DNA of 64,000 nt from Angiostrongylus vasorum (taxonomy: Eukaryota; Nematoda; Chromadorea; Rhabditida; Metastrongylidae). Below are positions 48,201 through 57,698 of this stretch, piece after piece (within the stretch, counting starts at the first letter, position 1; the number at the start of each line of letters is the position of its first letter). The translations under genes and the position numbers were made by a program. The DNA lies in NCBI GenBank assembly GCA_018806985.1, contig JADANN010000401.1, forward strand, positions 1,922,001 to 1,986,000, in the 5' to 3' direction. The notes below the pieces were generated by a model. That model was not told where the DNA came from, ran no database searches, and saw nothing but the letters and a program-made list of their open reading frames with translations.

Positions 48201-49093
48201 CCTTACGTCATGATTGTTGATGAACGCTAGTCGAGTCGATTCTCCCTAGAGTTCTGAGATACCTAGCCACATTAGAGTGTTCCCAGTTGAGCTGCAGAGA
48301 GTACTTTCCCCGGTCAAGTCCGGTATCAACTTCCCGACCCCGGACGGATGGGGGTGCTTGGTAAGCCGGGACGAGATCGTACCGGAATCGTGACCGTGAA
48401 GATCGGTATCAATACCACTGCGCTACTCGCCCGCTTTCATTTAATCATATTTTGTCTACTGAAAAACAGAGGTCGTATATCTTTGCTTCTTTAAAAGTTT
48501 ATTCGATTTCAGGACGATGAATACGAGCCGGTAGAGGAGTGCCTTCTAAATAAAGCCGAACTTCCATTGAAGACAGTGCACCGACTAACAGAGCAGGCGA
48601 AAAAACTCGGAAAACTGATTCGTACTAGAAACAGATTACAACAACAATACTGCATAAATCGTGAACATCCCCAACTTAACGATGAATACAGGTACGCGAC
48701 CACTAGTTGAAGAAACTGATCACGAATCATAAGTAGTGGGATGCCAAATGTTTCCACTCTTTGTTCACGGAGTGAGAACGATCTGTTATATTTCACTAAT
48801 GGAAAAATCAAGAACCTACGCAACCGTTAACTAAGAATGCTATGAGAACTGAGTTGTGTAGTGTATAGCAGCGTTTCCTTACCGATAAATACAGCAAATA
48901 TTTTACGACCTCCCAAGCTTTTTACAGGCTCTGTCCGATTTGGCGAAACGAAAAGAAGGTTCATAACTACCAACTGATGCGTATCAAGTACTGTGCTGAC
49001 TACAGCAAATGGCCGAATGCCTCGAAATTGATGAGCACCTACGGCGATAATCTAAATCTCTACGAGACGCTATATGCGTTCCAGAAACCTTGA
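36234..49093 (+). CDS. Protein of unknown function, five 3' exons
   Basis: Exons 36234-36430, 37587-37763, 38663-38758, 48513-48691 and 48928-49093 (stop TGA). Each is bounded by AG/GT sites and all phases match, giving about 270 residues. The first exon begins mid-codon, so at least one upstream exon is missing from this model. The N-terminal part is acidic and low in hydrophobics, probably disordered ([37 protein letters not shown]). The C-terminal 115 residues look folded and basic: [20 protein letters not shown], then [20 protein letters not shown] and [20 protein letters not shown]. No signal peptide or membrane segment. I do not recognise the family. The fourth intron position (38759-48512, 9.75 kb) contains the long RTE copy in antisense and several SINEs. 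An AATAAA is at 49512-49517. It is convergent with the apyrase gene. Confidence 0.7.
37146..37349. repeat. Near-perfect palindrome of two family C heads
   Basis: The left arm 37146-37229 and the right arm 37265-37349 are near-identical inverse complements. The left reads TGCTGAGATATTTGCAAAAC, GGTGTCTGCGGTGGGGAACG, ATTGTCCTTTCCGAGGAATA. About 35 bp lie between them. As a result both strands encode nearly the same peptide ([20 protein letters not shown]). Lies in an intron of the unknown gene. Confidence 0.9.
37800..37995 (+). repeat. Family C variant fragment in an intron
   Basis: Contains GTTCCGAGATTTGCTCATAT, TTTCAGTATCCTCGTGCTTG and ATGAAGTAAATAAAAGCTAA, matching the 3' half of the variant at 58730-58935. 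Confidence 0.5.
38188..38395 (-). repeat. Family C element
   Basis: Plus-strand reading: GATGCTGAGATATTTGCAAA, GTCTGCGGTGGGGAACGAAC, GCGTTCACCACCACACCATG, CTCAGCTAGTTCTATCGATC and GCGGGATTGATCTGGGGAGC, in the same order as 23330-23530. Confidence 0.8.
38877..39010 (+). repeat. Family A SINE, internally deleted
   Basis: The head is kept (TATAGCGTAGTGGTTAAAGG, GGTTCGATCTCATG, both boxes readable). It then jumps to the 3' block (CATGAAATGCATGACG, GATTGATCAACGCCGAAGGC); the core is missing. Confidence 0.65.
39285..39500 (-). repeat. Family B SINE, 3' part
   Basis: AAGCGGATCCCAGCACTTCT, CCACGAAAGTCTTCGACCTT and GAATCGATTCTCGCTGATGC correspond to the family B body. The head is absent. Confidence 0.55.
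40050..40317 (-). repeat. Family A SINE, diverged
   Basis: Plus-strand reading: GTGTTAATCAATCAATCCTG, AGAGGTGATTGAATGCTTAT, GACCTGCGGTAGTCTACC, then GGATGGAACCAAGGACC and ACAACCAGTGCGG, the family order on the minus strand. Confidence 0.6.
40372..40720 (-). repeat. Family B SINE, full length
   Basis: On the minus strand: head CTAGTAGTGATGCCGCCCAT, B box GGTTCGATCCCGCATCGC, core CCGGACTTGTCTGGGG, then the family B body ending with CAGATATGGTGAAGGGTC. A good reference copy for the family. Confidence 0.75.
41240..44340 (-). mobile_element. RTE-type non-LTR retrotransposon, degenerate
   Basis: Minus-strand element inside a 9.75-kb intron and antisense to the host gene. From 5': a possible 5' UTR (44064-44340); an EEP endonuclease beginning [16 protein letters not shown] (44063 downwards, with [11 protein letters not shown], and [14 protein letters not shown] in another frame); a linker (42590-43397); reverse transcriptase (41487-42302) with [13 protein letters not shown] and RFADDIVLI, the FADD box; and a C-terminal domain (41264-41695) with [14 protein letters not shown] and [11 protein letters not shown], typical of RTE elements. 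Several frameshifts separate the pieces. One lies near 42340, where an extra A in LEKAFDS breaks the frame. It cannot make an intact polyprotein. No long terminal repeats are present. Confidence 0.88.
44400..44695 (+). other. GC-rich island with short ORF
   Basis: Distinctly higher GC than its surroundings. The 80-residue ORF at 44443-44685 reads [20 protein letters not shown] and [20 protein letters not shown] perfect hairpin lies in GATCCCTCATATGAGGGAGATC. It lies just 5' of the RTE copy. Not recognised; it could be the 5' end of the element or another repeat. Confidence 0.3.
44858..44925. repeat. (ATT)n microsatellite
   Basis: A run of ATT/ACT units next to a family D copy; a similar run (45329-45402) lies on the other side of that copy. 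Confidence 0.85.
44925..45325 (-). repeat. Family D element flanked by ATT repeats
   Basis: Plus-strand reading: CCTCCCAACGGTTTACCGCC, TCCTGGGTGTCGGACTGCGA, GATCCACCACCGTCTTGGTA, GACGACCTGGGACAGACTTT and AACCACAATAGCTTAACCAG. It contains an exact 26-base tandem duplication (45227-45252 and 45253-45278). The flanking microsatellites suggest insertion into, or growth from, an ATT tract. Confidence 0.75.
45405..45720 (-). repeat. Family B SINE, degenerate
   Basis: CCGTGCGGATCCTAGCG, CGTATCTAGCATCCAAGAAG, GAGTCGATCCTCCTTGGAAT and CCCGGACAAGTCCTG follow the family B order; the head beyond the core is eroded. Confidence 0.55.
46011..46294 (+). repeat. Family A SINE, reference copy
   Basis: Best readable copy. 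Head GTGTGGCGCAGTGGTCGGAG (A box) and GGAGTCGATCCCCGCG (B box). Core GGTACCAGACTTGTCTGGGA and GGATAGCAGCACTGGG. Then CACCGCGAGTCATTGTAAAG, GTCAAATGCATGGCGCATTC, GGATTGGTCAACGCC and the tail TTTATCCTTTGTCCTTTA. The tRNA-like head implies an internal Pol III promoter. Confidence 0.85.
46295..47570. other. Intronic stretch with broken minus-strand frames
   Basis: Part of the large intron of the plus-strand gene. Minus-strand translation of 46640-47540 gives several short open pieces (e.g. [40 protein letters not shown]) broken by stops. This may be another decayed transposon ORF, not identified. Confidence 0.3.
47575..47935 (-). repeat. Family B SINE
   Basis: Plus-strand reading: TCTACTGTGCGACTCCCAAC, GCATCTATCATTCATGAAAG, CGAGTCGATTCTCCCTGCAC, AGACAAGTCTGGTACCAATT (shared core), then the head with GAATGGCATCACTACCATGT. 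Confidence 0.7.
48085..48440 (-). repeat. Family B SINE with best-preserved A box
   Basis: On the minus strand it starts GCGGGCGAGTAGCGCAGTGG, an exact tRNA-type A box (TAGCGCAGTGG). It continues through GGTACGATCTCG (weak B box), the core ACTTGACCGGGG and the family B body to ACAATATGTGTGAAGGACG. Lies just upstream of the exon at 48513. Confidence 0.75.
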
Positions 49094-49827
49094 CCTCAAC
49101 CAGTACTAAGTGAATTTAGAGATTTTCAGCTTTCAAGAACACAACAGAAAGTCACTCACTCACTCATTAGCGGTCATCTATTCAAAGGCCACCCTCAAAA
49201 AACGTTTGTATGAAACCAAAACCTTTTGCACTACAAGCGAGAAACCTCCAAATTGTAAACTATTCGTATTTTGTTACACTCAGATCGTTCCGGGTAGCCG
49301 GATAGAGTAGTTGAATATTATATTTCGCAGAAATGTGAAATTGTACGGGTTGTAGCATGAGATGGCAGCACCGCATTTACATCGATTTGTATGTAGGTTT
49401 TTGAAAATCTCGGACCAAATTCTGGATAATCAAGAATGGTCCCTTTCTGGAATTATCTAGATGGTTCATGATAACGACTTAATGAAATATAGCTATTTAT
49501 TACCTCATCATAATAAAGAACTACAAACATTCCCGTAAAAGATCTGTTATCTGAACAGCAACTGTTAAGTTAGAAAGGTCGCAAATCATCACAGATCACA
49601 GGGTCAAAGCAATGATATGTTCAGAAAGTAAACATCACAAAAAATCACAAACCACTGTATTCGTTGTCTAATGTTATCTGATCAGTAATACAGCAATATA
49701 TTGAGATGTAAGATCAAACCCCTAGTGAGACAGGTTAGCACAAAACAAAAGGTTGCCAATTTCTCTAAAGGACAAGCCCCCAACAATTATGAAATAATGT
49801 TCAAATAGGACAATAAATTATTGGTAC

Positions 49828-52800
49828 CTGAATAAATGTAAGACATAATCTGACCCACAACTGTATCATTAATCTGCCTATTGACTGGTGACAAGTGAGT
49901 TTTGTGGAATTCGTTTACTAGTACATAGGATAACCCTTGAGCCCAAGCCACTTCCATTCCTTTGAGCTTCTTCGCTAAATAAAAATCAGACATCTCAGTA
50001 AGTACGTGATCAAATATGTTTCGCAAAACTAGTAGACCTAAAGAATTTCATCCTTTAAAGGATTTTTTTGTGGAATTTTTTCTATTCTCTTAACATTTAA
50101 AAGGACAAAAAAGTACTTCCTAAGTAAAGTGAATTATCATTTCAGTTTGTCTTCTGAGCTATCAGCCTCATTTTTGCCTAAGTAATCGCAGCACAATTCC
50201 AGTATTAAACAATAACCTCACTCAAATGATAGATGATGAAGGAAACCTCACATAAAATGGTTGACTATCACCAAATCCATATCCATCATATAGCAGGCTA
50301 TAAATATACGTCAAATCGTGACAAAGCCAGGGCAACCAATGGGAACCTCTCAGCTCCTCCTTTGTCCGTGAGCAGGCTAAATAAACGAAATTTGTAAGGT
50401 TTTTCTTTCAGTTATTTATTGGATAAATATGACTAAAACTTTACAAAACTATCGGCAATAAAGAGAAGCGTTGTGCAGAACACCTTTTTCTGCAGCTACT
50501 TTGAAGTCCACCAATTTCACTGCGCCTCCGCTATGTTCTTTAACGAGCTCTGCGTTCAGGCCACGATCAAAGAAGTAAGAGAACAAATAAATCATCTTTC
50601 CTTGAAGCGCTGAAATGCCCGGTTACAAGTAATAAAGTAAATAATCAGAGTGTAAAAAACCACTCGAGTTCACAATGTATACTGAAGAACTGTGTCAATG
50701 GATATAAATCACATATCACTTCAGTGAAATTTTACCTAATAGAAAAAGAGGATAAAGCTCTCGGCGTTCATCAATCCCCGAGGGATGCGCCATGCCTTCG
50801 ACTTTATTAAAGATCGTTGGAATTGACTGAATGCATACATAGAGAACATTTTATATTTATGAAGAATGTTCTCTATAATGTTCTCTATCGCACATCTGGC
50901 CTTTACAATGACTCGGGGTGGCCTACCAATGTATTCAGCCAATGCCGCTATCCTCCCAGAGAACTGTGGCACCAATTTGCCGACCCCGGAGGATGGAAGG
51001 CTTGGTGAGCCTGGGGCGCTGGGGTCGATTCTGTGTATTGCAGGGCGCCTCTGACCACTGCGCTACACGTGCCGTTACCTAATAGGGGAAAATATTTGTA
51101 GCTGAAAAACTTCAATCGTCATAATATTATGTTCAACATAACAGGAAAAGTTATATAACTTACTTGGAAGCTTCATAACCTCGCTGTAGGCGACAAACTG
51201 ACGAGCGTTATCATAACAAGCGTTAAACGAGTATGTCTGCATACCACTGAAACCAAAACGGTACGAGACATTTAGAAAGTACGAGAAACACTGTGTTGTA
51301 AATGCTTAAAATCCTCTCTCGAACATTTTATACTTGTTTTCGCTTTCGCCCTTTCAAAGTTCTTTTCAAAACGGCAATACTCAATGATTCTTCTAATTCG
51401 TAGTAACACAGGAACGCTGATAGTAGTTGGATTTCTAACCATATCAAGAACCAAGGAATATAAGGAAAGGATATCAAGGCAAAAGCTAAAAATCCTTAAA
51501 GCCCTAAAAAATCCGGGCATATTTCTATGTATTTTCAATTGCCGTTAAATAGGAGGATGGTGCAGTAACCATTCAGCTACTAAGTCCAACCAACAGTATA
51601 TTTGAACCAGCTATATAAGACCTGTACCAACCTAATGGTCCATTTTCTGAGCGCGTATTCCCAGTCTTCAAGCCGAAAATCCGACGGCATACAAGGTGTA
51701 CTGAGTTCATGTTTTACCTCAGCATCATCACCCGTTATGTGTAACAACGTATTGAGACGTGCTGCAACCAATCCATTGCCTAGAAAGCTAGAAACACGAC
51801 AATAAGGAAGCACCACACAACTTTTGCCAAATCTTAAACAATAAGTGGAAGACGTTGCCGCTAGATTTCAAATCATGAAGGAGAAGAAGAGCAGACTGAG
51901 ACAACTAAAAACGAGATCACAAACCTGTGTGTAAACAACTGCATTCGATGCCCAAAGAACTCTATATCTCTTCTGTATTCTGAGTGATGTTCGAAAATAC
52001 GTTGATCCACTGGCCAAAATGTGAGCTGAGTTGATCCACCGCCTAGATCGAAAGCGGCAACAGTTCGCGATGCATCGGGAAAATACGGAAGTTTGACATT
52101 GTCTTAAGAGAAAAGCATTTCTGAGGTCTCCGGAAAACAACGCAATGAAATCACTACAGTCAACTACTTTACCCGAATAGAATACATTCAGGAGCAAGTT
52201 CAAAGTTAACCAGCTATATATTCCTTCGTCAGATCCGCTCATTATGCCCACTCCATCAGGTACTGCGAAAAAACCACTTTTCACAATCTCACGTTCGACC
52301 TAAAGATAGTGTTGGATTAGTGGACCGAATTCAAAAACTTGTAAGCTGTATTGTATGATATTATTTTCACAATGCCCATACAATAAAAGATAAGACTGAG
52401 TCATGTATAAGAAAGTCTTCAGCGTTTTTTCTACAGTTGTCTAGATCGACGTTCTAAAATTCCTTTCGACTTCAGGTTCATCAGATATATAAGTTACAAA
52501 CGATGTTTCCTTATAAAACGATCAAGGGACAAAGCTCTCGGTGTTGATCAATCCCTGAGAGATGCGCCATTCATTCGACTTCATTAAGTATCGTTGGTGG
52601 TGATTGAATGCATATCTGGCCTTACAATGGCTAGCGGTGTCCTACGGATGTATCGACCCAGTGCTGCCATCCTCCTAGACAAGTCTGGTACCAATTTGCC
52701 GACCCCCGAAGACATGAAAGGCTTGGTGATCCTTGGAGGCGGGGATCTAACCCATATGTATTACAGGGAGCCTCTGACCACTGCACTACACGCGCCGTTG

Positions 52801-55137
52801 TTTCCTTCCATGTTAAAAGAAACATCTTTGATAATTATTTAGAAAACAGAAGAATCACCGCATCCAAGATATCGTCGGCCATATCTCCGGGAAGCAACCG
52901 AAGGCCAGCTGTTGCTTTGAGCGTTATAGGCGTCTTATCCCACATGAAAGGTGGGATTGTTTCACGTGCGATTTGTATTAGACTTCGAATAGATTCAGAA
53001 GCCCCTGAAGGGTTACGACTGTACGACGACAACCCTGGTGATACCTGAAAAGCAATCTTTGTGAAATGACGAAATAGGCCAAACGATACGTATCTGACAA
53101 TTATAAATCCTCACTTTTAGTTAAATATTTTCATAAGCCCAATTCTACAACCTAAGGGATTAGTACCGTGCTGGTGAAGCACAAATGGAAAACGACGAAA
53201 TATGGCAAAAATGGGACCTTGTTTCTGCTTCGCTCTAAGCTGCAATTCATTTAATAAAAAAAAAACTTCAAGAGACTTCTAGCTAAGCGAACAGTGCAAC
53301 AGGAACCACAATGCCTTCTGCATGTCGACTAACTTCACGGAATGTTTCTTCTTCGACTTTGAAAGGAAGTCCATTCTGATCAGTGCTATGAACGTATCTG
53401 TATAGGTGGAGTCTTGTTCCCGTTGATCCTGCGTCGAATATTATGGCGAAAAAACGACAAGGAACATCCTGAAAGTGTTGTTTTGATTGAATTGACTAGG
53501 CATGGTAGCAGTGAAGCACCCGTAAGAATAAAGAAAGCAGCCTTAACTGCAGTAAGAGAAGATAATGAAGTATCATGAACGTTTTTAATAGTACCATATT
53601 TCATTGATAAACTAACATGAAGTCGCTACCAATATTTATTTGACTAGCGCTATGACGTTCGTCTTCGCTAGAGACCATGATCCGAGTCGATGTCCATAGT
53701 CGTTCCTACTCTGGATGTAGTGTCTCCGTCGTCGTATCGAGCCGGACCTTCTTTTGCGGACAATCACCGGACAATCACGACTACTAGTAACAAGAAACTT
53801 GTATGTAAGACCATTTTAGGGTGAGTACGTCTCATTCGAGAGATTCTCCACTAAAGAAGATCCAGCTTTATATAAGGTAGACACCACATCAAGAAGATTA
53901 ACGACTGTGGACGTCGACTCAGTTCATCAACTCTGAGAAAGACGAAGACGTCTAGATGTTAGCTGAATAAACAATGGTAACAACCTCGTGCTAGCTTATC
54001 AATGCAACAAGGTAGATTGATCATTTATGCTTACATAGCTGGCTACTTGGATGGGTCTTCACTGGTTGTGCGGACCCCAGCATAATTCTCATTTTTTTTG
54101 GAGTTTTGTTGGTTTAGCCATGGTGCTTCGTTGGAGTCCCGATGCCAGCCAGGCCAAACTCTGCCCCAGGTCGTCACCACTACAGGCAGTCGCCGCACTT
54201 GTGGATAAGAGGGAGATTTGCCACCATGCGACTAGTTCGATACCAGAACGGAGGTGGGTCCTGGTATTAGTTCACTCTCAGCTGGGCTTCCTGATGGAAA
54301 CGCCGGACTCCTTCTCAGCTTGGGAGGCCCTGCTGGGGGATGAATCACTCCGCTGTGCACCACGAACCGACACCATTTATGTCCAGATTTAATAAAAGTC
54401 GGTTTAAAATGATATTGTTCTTAATAGCACACAAACAGCATACTATATACCCTCCAATGCATAAGGAAACACAATGAGACATCAATTAATAAGCAATGAA
54501 AGATTTTACTACGAATCGCTCCTTAACCAAGGATTACCACAAACACTTTAAGAGTCTCAGAAGTAAACGTTTATGAGTGGTAACCCTCATCACAGGGCAC
54601 TTGTGGTCGGAGACGTCTTGCAATACACATTGGATGGATCCCGGCGCCGCTGGCACACCAAGCCATCCATCCTTCCAGGGTCGGTAATTTGGTACCAAAC
54701 TTGTCTGGGAGCATAGCAGCATTGGGTCTATACAACGGTAGACCACCGCGACTAATTGTAAATGCCAGACATGCATTCAGTCAACTCCAGCGATGCTTAA
54801 TAAAGTCGAATGCATGGCGCACCCCTAGAGATTGATCAACGCCGAAAGCTTTAACCTTTACGCTTTAACTTTCATCACGGCCCACAATGAAGCACTTTAC
54901 CTTGATGTAAACATATTTTAATGGCTATTGAACCCGAAATTTGGAGCAGAATGAGACTAAGGAAAAATTCACCTGCAGCCCACCGTTAGTGTAACAATAG
55001 TAGTCTTCCTGACGCGCCGTTTCAGTTATTATATTCAATAGACAAATTTGTAAAATAAGCAGTAATGGTCCGCAGCAAATCATCTCCAGAATTCCGGAAA
55101 AGTAGTGGATCCGTAGATCAACGCCACTACTAATCAC
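49828..55137 (-). CDS. Apyrase/nucleoside diphosphatase, CD39/ENTPD5-6 type
   Basis: Hydrolyses nucleoside di- or triphosphates, in the secretory pathway or outside the cell. Exons (minus): 54973-55137, 53334-53468, 52859-53044, 52173-52299, 51925-52102, 51632-51787, 51164-51246, 50484-50609, 50252-50376, 49828-49993. Phases join to about 482 residues, close to full length; the short terminal exon was not found. Exon 1 starts with ATG and carries a signal anchor (CCGPLLLILQICLLNII). All apyrase conserved regions are visible: FDAGSTGTRLHLYRY (1), KATAGLRLLP (2), IMSGSDEGIYSWLTLN (3), VAAFDLGGGSTQLTF (4) and KLKGMEVAWAQG (5). QLFTHSFLGNGLVAARLN and WLCHDLTYIYSLLYDGYGFG also fit. The pattern is nearest to ENTPD5/6, usually soluble or Golgi/ER nucleoside diphosphatases acting in glycosylation; a secreted anti-platelet apyrase is the alternative. 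The start of exon 10 uses a weak acceptor (ACTGAG) chosen by phase. Confidence 0.88.
50745..51074 (-). repeat. Family A SINE with a 50-base insertion
   Basis: A normal family A copy in an apyrase intron. At 50841-50890 it is split by AGAGAACATTTTATATTTAT and GAAGAATGTTCTCTATAATG, an imperfect hairpin with a partial tandem repeat. The same hairpin occurs at 59490-59525 beside a family B copy. Confidence 0.75.
52523..52798 (-). repeat. Family A SINE in an apyrase intron
   Basis: Plus-strand reading: AGCTCTCGGTGTTGATCAAT, GACTTCATTAAGTATCGTTG, GACAAGTCTGGTACCAATTT, TCTGACCACTGCACTACACG. Lies between exons 3 and 4. Confidence 0.8.
53640..54012 (+). repeat. Family E element in apyrase intron 1
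   Basis: GAAGATCCAGCTTTATATAA, ACGACTGTGGACGTCGACTC, CTGAGAAAGACGAAGACGTC and GGTAACAACCTCGTGCTAGC follow the family E order. The first 100 bases (GACCATGATCCGAGTCG...) may extend the element. Confidence 0.6.
54040..54365 (+). repeat. Family D element in apyrase intron 1
   Basis: TACTTGGATGGGTCTTCACT, GGTCGTCACCACTACAGGCA, GGTGGGTCCTGGTATTAGTT and GCTTGGGAGGCCCTGCTGGG match 56305-56700 and 62625-63022. The last 40 bases of the family are missing. Confidence 0.75.
54593..54870 (+). repeat. Family A SINE in apyrase intron 1
   Basis: Head ACTTGTGGTCGGAGACG, core GGTACCAAACTTGTCTGGGA, then the 3' block with AAGTCGAATGCATGGCGCAC and a tail of CTTTAACCTTTACGCTTTAA. Confidence 0.75.
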
Positions 55138-56300
55138 GGTTGTTTTCCACAGCTATGACATTCCGTTCGTGGTCGGCTTTCGCCGAATGATATGGAAAAC
55201 GAACGTTTTCAATCAATATCTTTCCAGAAAATCCCAAACATCGCGAAAAAAGTAAATCTTAGATATGCTTAAGACAAAATAACTGCACAAAACCGTCGAG
55301 AAAACGCCTTAGAAACACAGCGCGAGAAATTACAAACGAGATCCCAGCCTTCTTTTATTCTCTGTGATGAATCCGGAAAATGAGAAACAACAGAACAACA
55401 ACAACATCATCAAAACAACATCATCCCTCGTGAACGACATGGATGGTTCTGAGGAAGGCGAAGTCGCCGAAACATCAGTCATTGAACAACAACAACAACG
55501 ACCACGACAACAACAATAAGAACATCTACACCAACCTCACGTCAGCTAAACAAGGGCAGTTCGTAAAAACATATATACAGATAAGAAACAACACTTACAG
55601 GAAGTTAGGTTTCCTGAAAAGTTCCAGAAGCAAACCGAGTTTCACGCAGTGGAAACAAAAAACGAATGCCTGAGGTTTTCGCGATGATAGGGATGGAGAT
55701 CGCTTGATAAGACAACACTGCGGGTCACTCAACAACAACTGATAACCCAAATAAACACAAGATTTAGTACACGTGTCAGCTCAAAGAAAAAGAGATCGTA
55801 TGACAGGTTAGACTATACATCAGTCAGTAGTGACTGCTATCAGTAGTCAGACTAGTGTTAAACAAACAAACCACCAACCAAATCAATCAATCAAATCAGT
55901 GATCAAGTCAAGTCGGACTTAATCGAATCGGAAAACGTTTGTTTGAGAAAAACAGTACGACGCTGACTGATAGCACTCACTATGTGGTAAAGAGTCAGTG
56001 AACAAGCCCAGTAATGAAGCGAGCTCTTAGGTCTTACTACACAAAATAAAAGGTGATTATTCGATATGCTAAAAGATAACATAGAGATCTACGAAACGAT
56101 AAAGAACCCAAACCAGTGGCTGAAGTAACTGGTAAGCTCATAAATGAATGAAAACTGCTACAATGCATAGAGTAACATCACAGAACACTGACAAAAAAGT
56201 ATGGTTGTTTTTTTTTGCTACCGAGGTTAAATAGCGGTCGGTTTGGAAACTGTTCAGCTGCTCGCTTTGTTCTAGCCAACATAATACCAGCTGCTGCAGG
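55138..56300. other. 5' flank of the apyrase gene; no other gene
   Basis: A family E end lies at about 55440-55560 (GAGGAAGGCGAAGTCGCCGA, CACCAACCTCACGTCAGC) with a (CAA)n tract inside. That tract explains the Asn-rich 76-residue ORF. Nothing else recognised. Confidence 0.4.
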
Positions 56301-56304
56301 GCGG

Positions 56305-56700
56305 ATTACTTGGATACTTGGACGGCCCGTCCTCATTGGTTGTGCGCACCCCAGCATGATCTCTATTGTTTCGGAGTTTTGCTGGTTTAGCCATTGTGGT
56401 ACACCAGAGTCCTGGAGTCAGCCTAGCCAAAGACTGCCGCAGATCGTCACCACCACAGGCAGTCGCCGCCTTTGTGGAACAGATGGAGATTTGTCACCAT
56501 GCAAGTAGTTTGGTACCAGGACGGTGGTGGATCCTGGCAATGGTTTACTGTTAGCTGAGCTCCAGATGGAAACGTTGGACTTCCTCTCAGCTTAGGAGGC
56601 CCCGCTGGGGGGATAAATCTCCCCGCTGTCTATCGCACCCCGACACGCAGGAACATCTCCCGACCAAGATGAGGCGGTAAACCGTTGGGAGGTAGCGTGG
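56305..56700 (+). repeat. Family D element
   Basis: ACTTGGATACTTGGACGGCC, GATCGTCACCACCACAGGCA, GACGGTGGTGGATCCTGGCA, CTCAGCTTAGGAGGCCCCGC and GATGAGGCGGTAAACCGTTG give the complete family order. Confidence 0.8.
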
Positions 56701-56744
56701 ATTATCCGTTGAGAAACAAATTATTATCAACGGATAGTCGTACC

Positions 56745-56975
56745 AACAACAGCCCTGTATAAAAGGACACTTCGGGATAAGCATGCCTCATTCGTGCGAT
56801 GTCCCATTGAGGAGAAGATCCGTCTCGGTGCGAGGACGAAGACGCCACATCGAGAAGACAAACAACTGTGGACTATCGACTTGGATCATCGGCTCTCATG
56901 AAGACGAAGACGTTGAAACACCAGCTGAATAAACATCTTTATCAAATTCGCGTGAGCTCAACAATTTAAACACAT
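56745..56975 (+). repeat. Family E element
   Basis: GAGGAGAAGATCCGTCTCGG, ACAACTGTGGACTATCGACT, CTCATGAAGACGAAGACGTT and ATCTTTATCAAATTCGCGTG follow the family E order. It follows directly on the family D copy. Confidence 0.7.
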
Positions 56976-57698
56976 ACGATTCGTTTTCTTTTGAATTTTA
57001 ATCATTGCTGAAAAAACTCGTATAAGAACTTTGTGTTAGCCTCTCGATGAAACAAGACAGCAGAGAACTTTTATGTTCCCCACAAAAAGAATCAGGAATA
57101 TCCATGAGTCACTTCGTTGAAAGTGTTTTGAATGAAAAAATGGAAATGAATGAAAGAGTGCAAAATGAAAGCATTTTAAAACGAAATACCAAGTTTGTAG
57201 ATGGACGAAGACTACGGAGATTTACAAAGCCTATTTCCGTAAATTTATCCTTACATGCTCCTTAGAAGGAATACTGGTCCAGGCTTTAAATAGCCGTAGA
57301 GATGTAGAAACTCTTGCCTCTTTATGCAATAATTGCAGAGTACTTGTTGTAACCTACCAAACCACAGTTTGGATTTTGTCTTTTGATCTATCTTCTTAAG
57401 AATAATGGTCACAATCCAGTTTAGTTCCCACTCTATGTAAGCACATAGTTCTGGGTATCTCAAATACCTAGAGAAAATGACTACAAATACTGATTGTTCC
57501 AACAGTTACGATTCCTAAAGTTGACCGAACCATCTGGAGGTGTGTCACGCGTAGTTGCAGACTATGTCGTGAACTTTGTCGTAAACTAAAAAGTAGGCAT
57601 GCTTTCTCAATGTACGCTTAGGGATGCGATGAGTTGTGTTGGTCCATCACATGAAAAGCGATGATCAGTGGTTTCTCACTTGTTTATTGACCGTCTCT
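56976..57698. other. Intergenic; two unassigned ORFs
   Basis: The plus ORF 57047-57265 (ESGISMSHFVESVLNEKMEM...) and the minus ORF 57251-57502 (IVTIILKKIDQKTKSKLWFG...) show no recognisable domain or splice context. The second could be a transposon remnant. Confidence 0.25.

Noticed and set aside
49674..49721. Terminal exon of the apyrase gene after an ACTAG acceptor
   Set aside because: In the required phase it reads only two codons before a stop, and the family's C-terminus is not recognisable there.
55443..55673. Asn-rich protein
   Set aside because: Caused by a (CAA)n tract in a family E fragment.
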